Shown here piece by piece: positions 6,592 through 7,711 of a DNA stretch of 7,711 nucleotides (within the stretch, counting starts at the first letter, position 1; every line of letters begins with the position of its first letter). The notes beneath the pieces were generated by a model. It was not told the DNA's origin. It did no database searches and saw only the letters and a program-made list of their open reading frames with translations. This DNA comes from Microgenomates group bacterium (lineage in GTDB: Bacteria > Patescibacteriota > Microgenomatia > UBA1400 > PJMF01). Location: the NCBI GenBank assembly GCA_009776965.1, contig WRMU01000041.1, positions 1-7,711 of the forward strand, in the 5' to 3' direction. Made by a program: the position numbers and the translations under genes.

Positions 6592-6706
6592 TGTTGCTAA
6601 AATGATTTATTTCAATTTGACAGCAGAAATATCCTGTTAATTCTGGATAGCTCACTGATTTAGGCTCTTTTTTTATCAGTGGACTATCTTTAAGGAGTTA
6701 GCAACA
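6592..6706 (+). repeat. Long-range inverted repeat in the rRNA leader
   Basis: TGTTGCTAA (6592-6600) is perfectly complementary to TTAGCAACA (6698-6706), 97 nt apart. Pairing would enclose the 6645-6689 hairpin but break the 6584-6635 hairpin, whose 5' arm shares bases 6592-6595. Either an alternative fold or a precursor-processing stem; nine base pairs could also arise by chance. Confidence 0.4.
6645..6689 (+). other. Strong hairpin in the rRNA leader
   Basis: GGATAG (6645-6650) pairs with CTATCT (6684-6689, one G-U), followed inward by a C/A mismatch, a G-U pair, and CACTGAT (6653-6659) with ATCAGTG (6675-6681). The 15-nt loop carries seven Ts. Its left arm contains GGATAGCT, an 8-base word also present at 6585-6592, so the upstream copy could compete for the same right arm. 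Confidence 0.6.
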
Positions 6707-6735
6707 ATTTTGAATAATTTAAGTTAGGATCTATA

Positions 6736-6758
6736 GCTATCACTAGTCATGTGGTAGC
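6736..6758 (+). other. Hairpin just upstream of 16S rRNA
   Basis: GCTATCAC (6736-6743) pairs with GTGGTAGC (6751-6758), including one G-U, around a 7-nt loop. It lies about 24 nt before the estimated 16S 5' end, a plausible part of the processing or folding signal. Confidence 0.5.
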
Positions 6759-6781
6759 CAAACTTCTCAAATTGTTTTTAC

Positions 6782-7711
<930 letters not shown>

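Larger units (their letters stand above)
6485..6781 (+). other. 16S rRNA transcribed leader, structured, no protein gene
   Basis: This stretch has no credible ORF; it is read as the precursor leader. By eye it can form an ordered series of hairpins: 6493-6515 (boxB-like), 6541-6577 (imperfect), 6584-6635 (12 pairs with a 5-nt bulge), 6645-6689 (about 14 pairs), 6736-6758 (8 pairs) and 6764-6792 (8 pairs, reaching into 16S). A 7-T run at 6668-6674 sits in a loop, so it is not a terminator. The RNase III stem that normally encloses 16S needs sequence beyond the right edge and cannot be tested. Confidence 0.6.

Noticed and set aside
6617..6645. TTGACA at 6617-6622 as a second rRNA promoter
   Set aside because: No acceptable -10 lies at 16-18 bp (ATTCTG), and the bases form one arm of a leader hairpin.
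6645..6690. Hairpin with seven Ts as an intrinsic terminator or attenuator
   Set aside because: The T-run lies in the loop, not after the stem, so it does not fit a Rho-independent terminator on the + strand.

Overview
The window looks like part of a small, streamlined bacterial genome, most plausibly a member of the Candidate Phyla Radiation (Patescibacteria). This is an inference from four things. The 16S rRNA gene is divergent, about 55 nt shorter than the E. coli equivalent up to the same point, and carries several compensated changes in otherwise near-universal helices. The protein genes lack Shine-Dalgarno sequences. Topoisomerase I has a lysine-rich tail. Genes are packed with gaps of only a few bases. 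The class cannot be fixed from the window. Stop codons TAA, TAG and TGA are all used, and TGA ends yvcK, so the standard bacterial code fits and the TGA-to-glycine code of some CPR lineages does not.

Layout. Positions 3-947 (+) hold the 3' part of an aconitase-superfamily large subunit that enters from the left edge. It converges on topA (973-3081, -). Between topA and the next gene lie two tandem tRNA genes on the + strand, Glu(UUC) and Lys(UUU), behind a perfect TATAAT box. A minus-strand block follows (in transcription order): a divergent Ca2+/cation antiporter-like membrane protein (5298-6383), a PfkB-family sugar kinase (4361-5290) and a YvcK/CofD-like protein (3318-4307). Transcribed away from this block is an rRNA operon (+): promoter at about 6450-6478, a long structured leader with boxB/boxA-like elements and several hairpins, then the first ~930 nt of 16S rRNA, cut by the right edge.

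How it works together. This is mostly housekeeping DNA: translation (16S, two tRNAs), DNA topology (TopA), central carbon or envelope control (YvcK), sugar phosphorylation and ion transport. There is no mobile element, CRISPR array or defence system.

The most interesting signals are not extra genes. (1) Each protein gene with a visible start has a -10 element so close to its ATG that the mRNA should be leaderless or nearly so, even within an apparent operon. (2) The 16S 530 loop is changed by paired substitutions that keep the fold but break the common 515F primer site. (3) The rRNA leader has mutually exclusive pairings. (4) The tRNA-Lys gene ends one base from the convergent yvcK stop codon.
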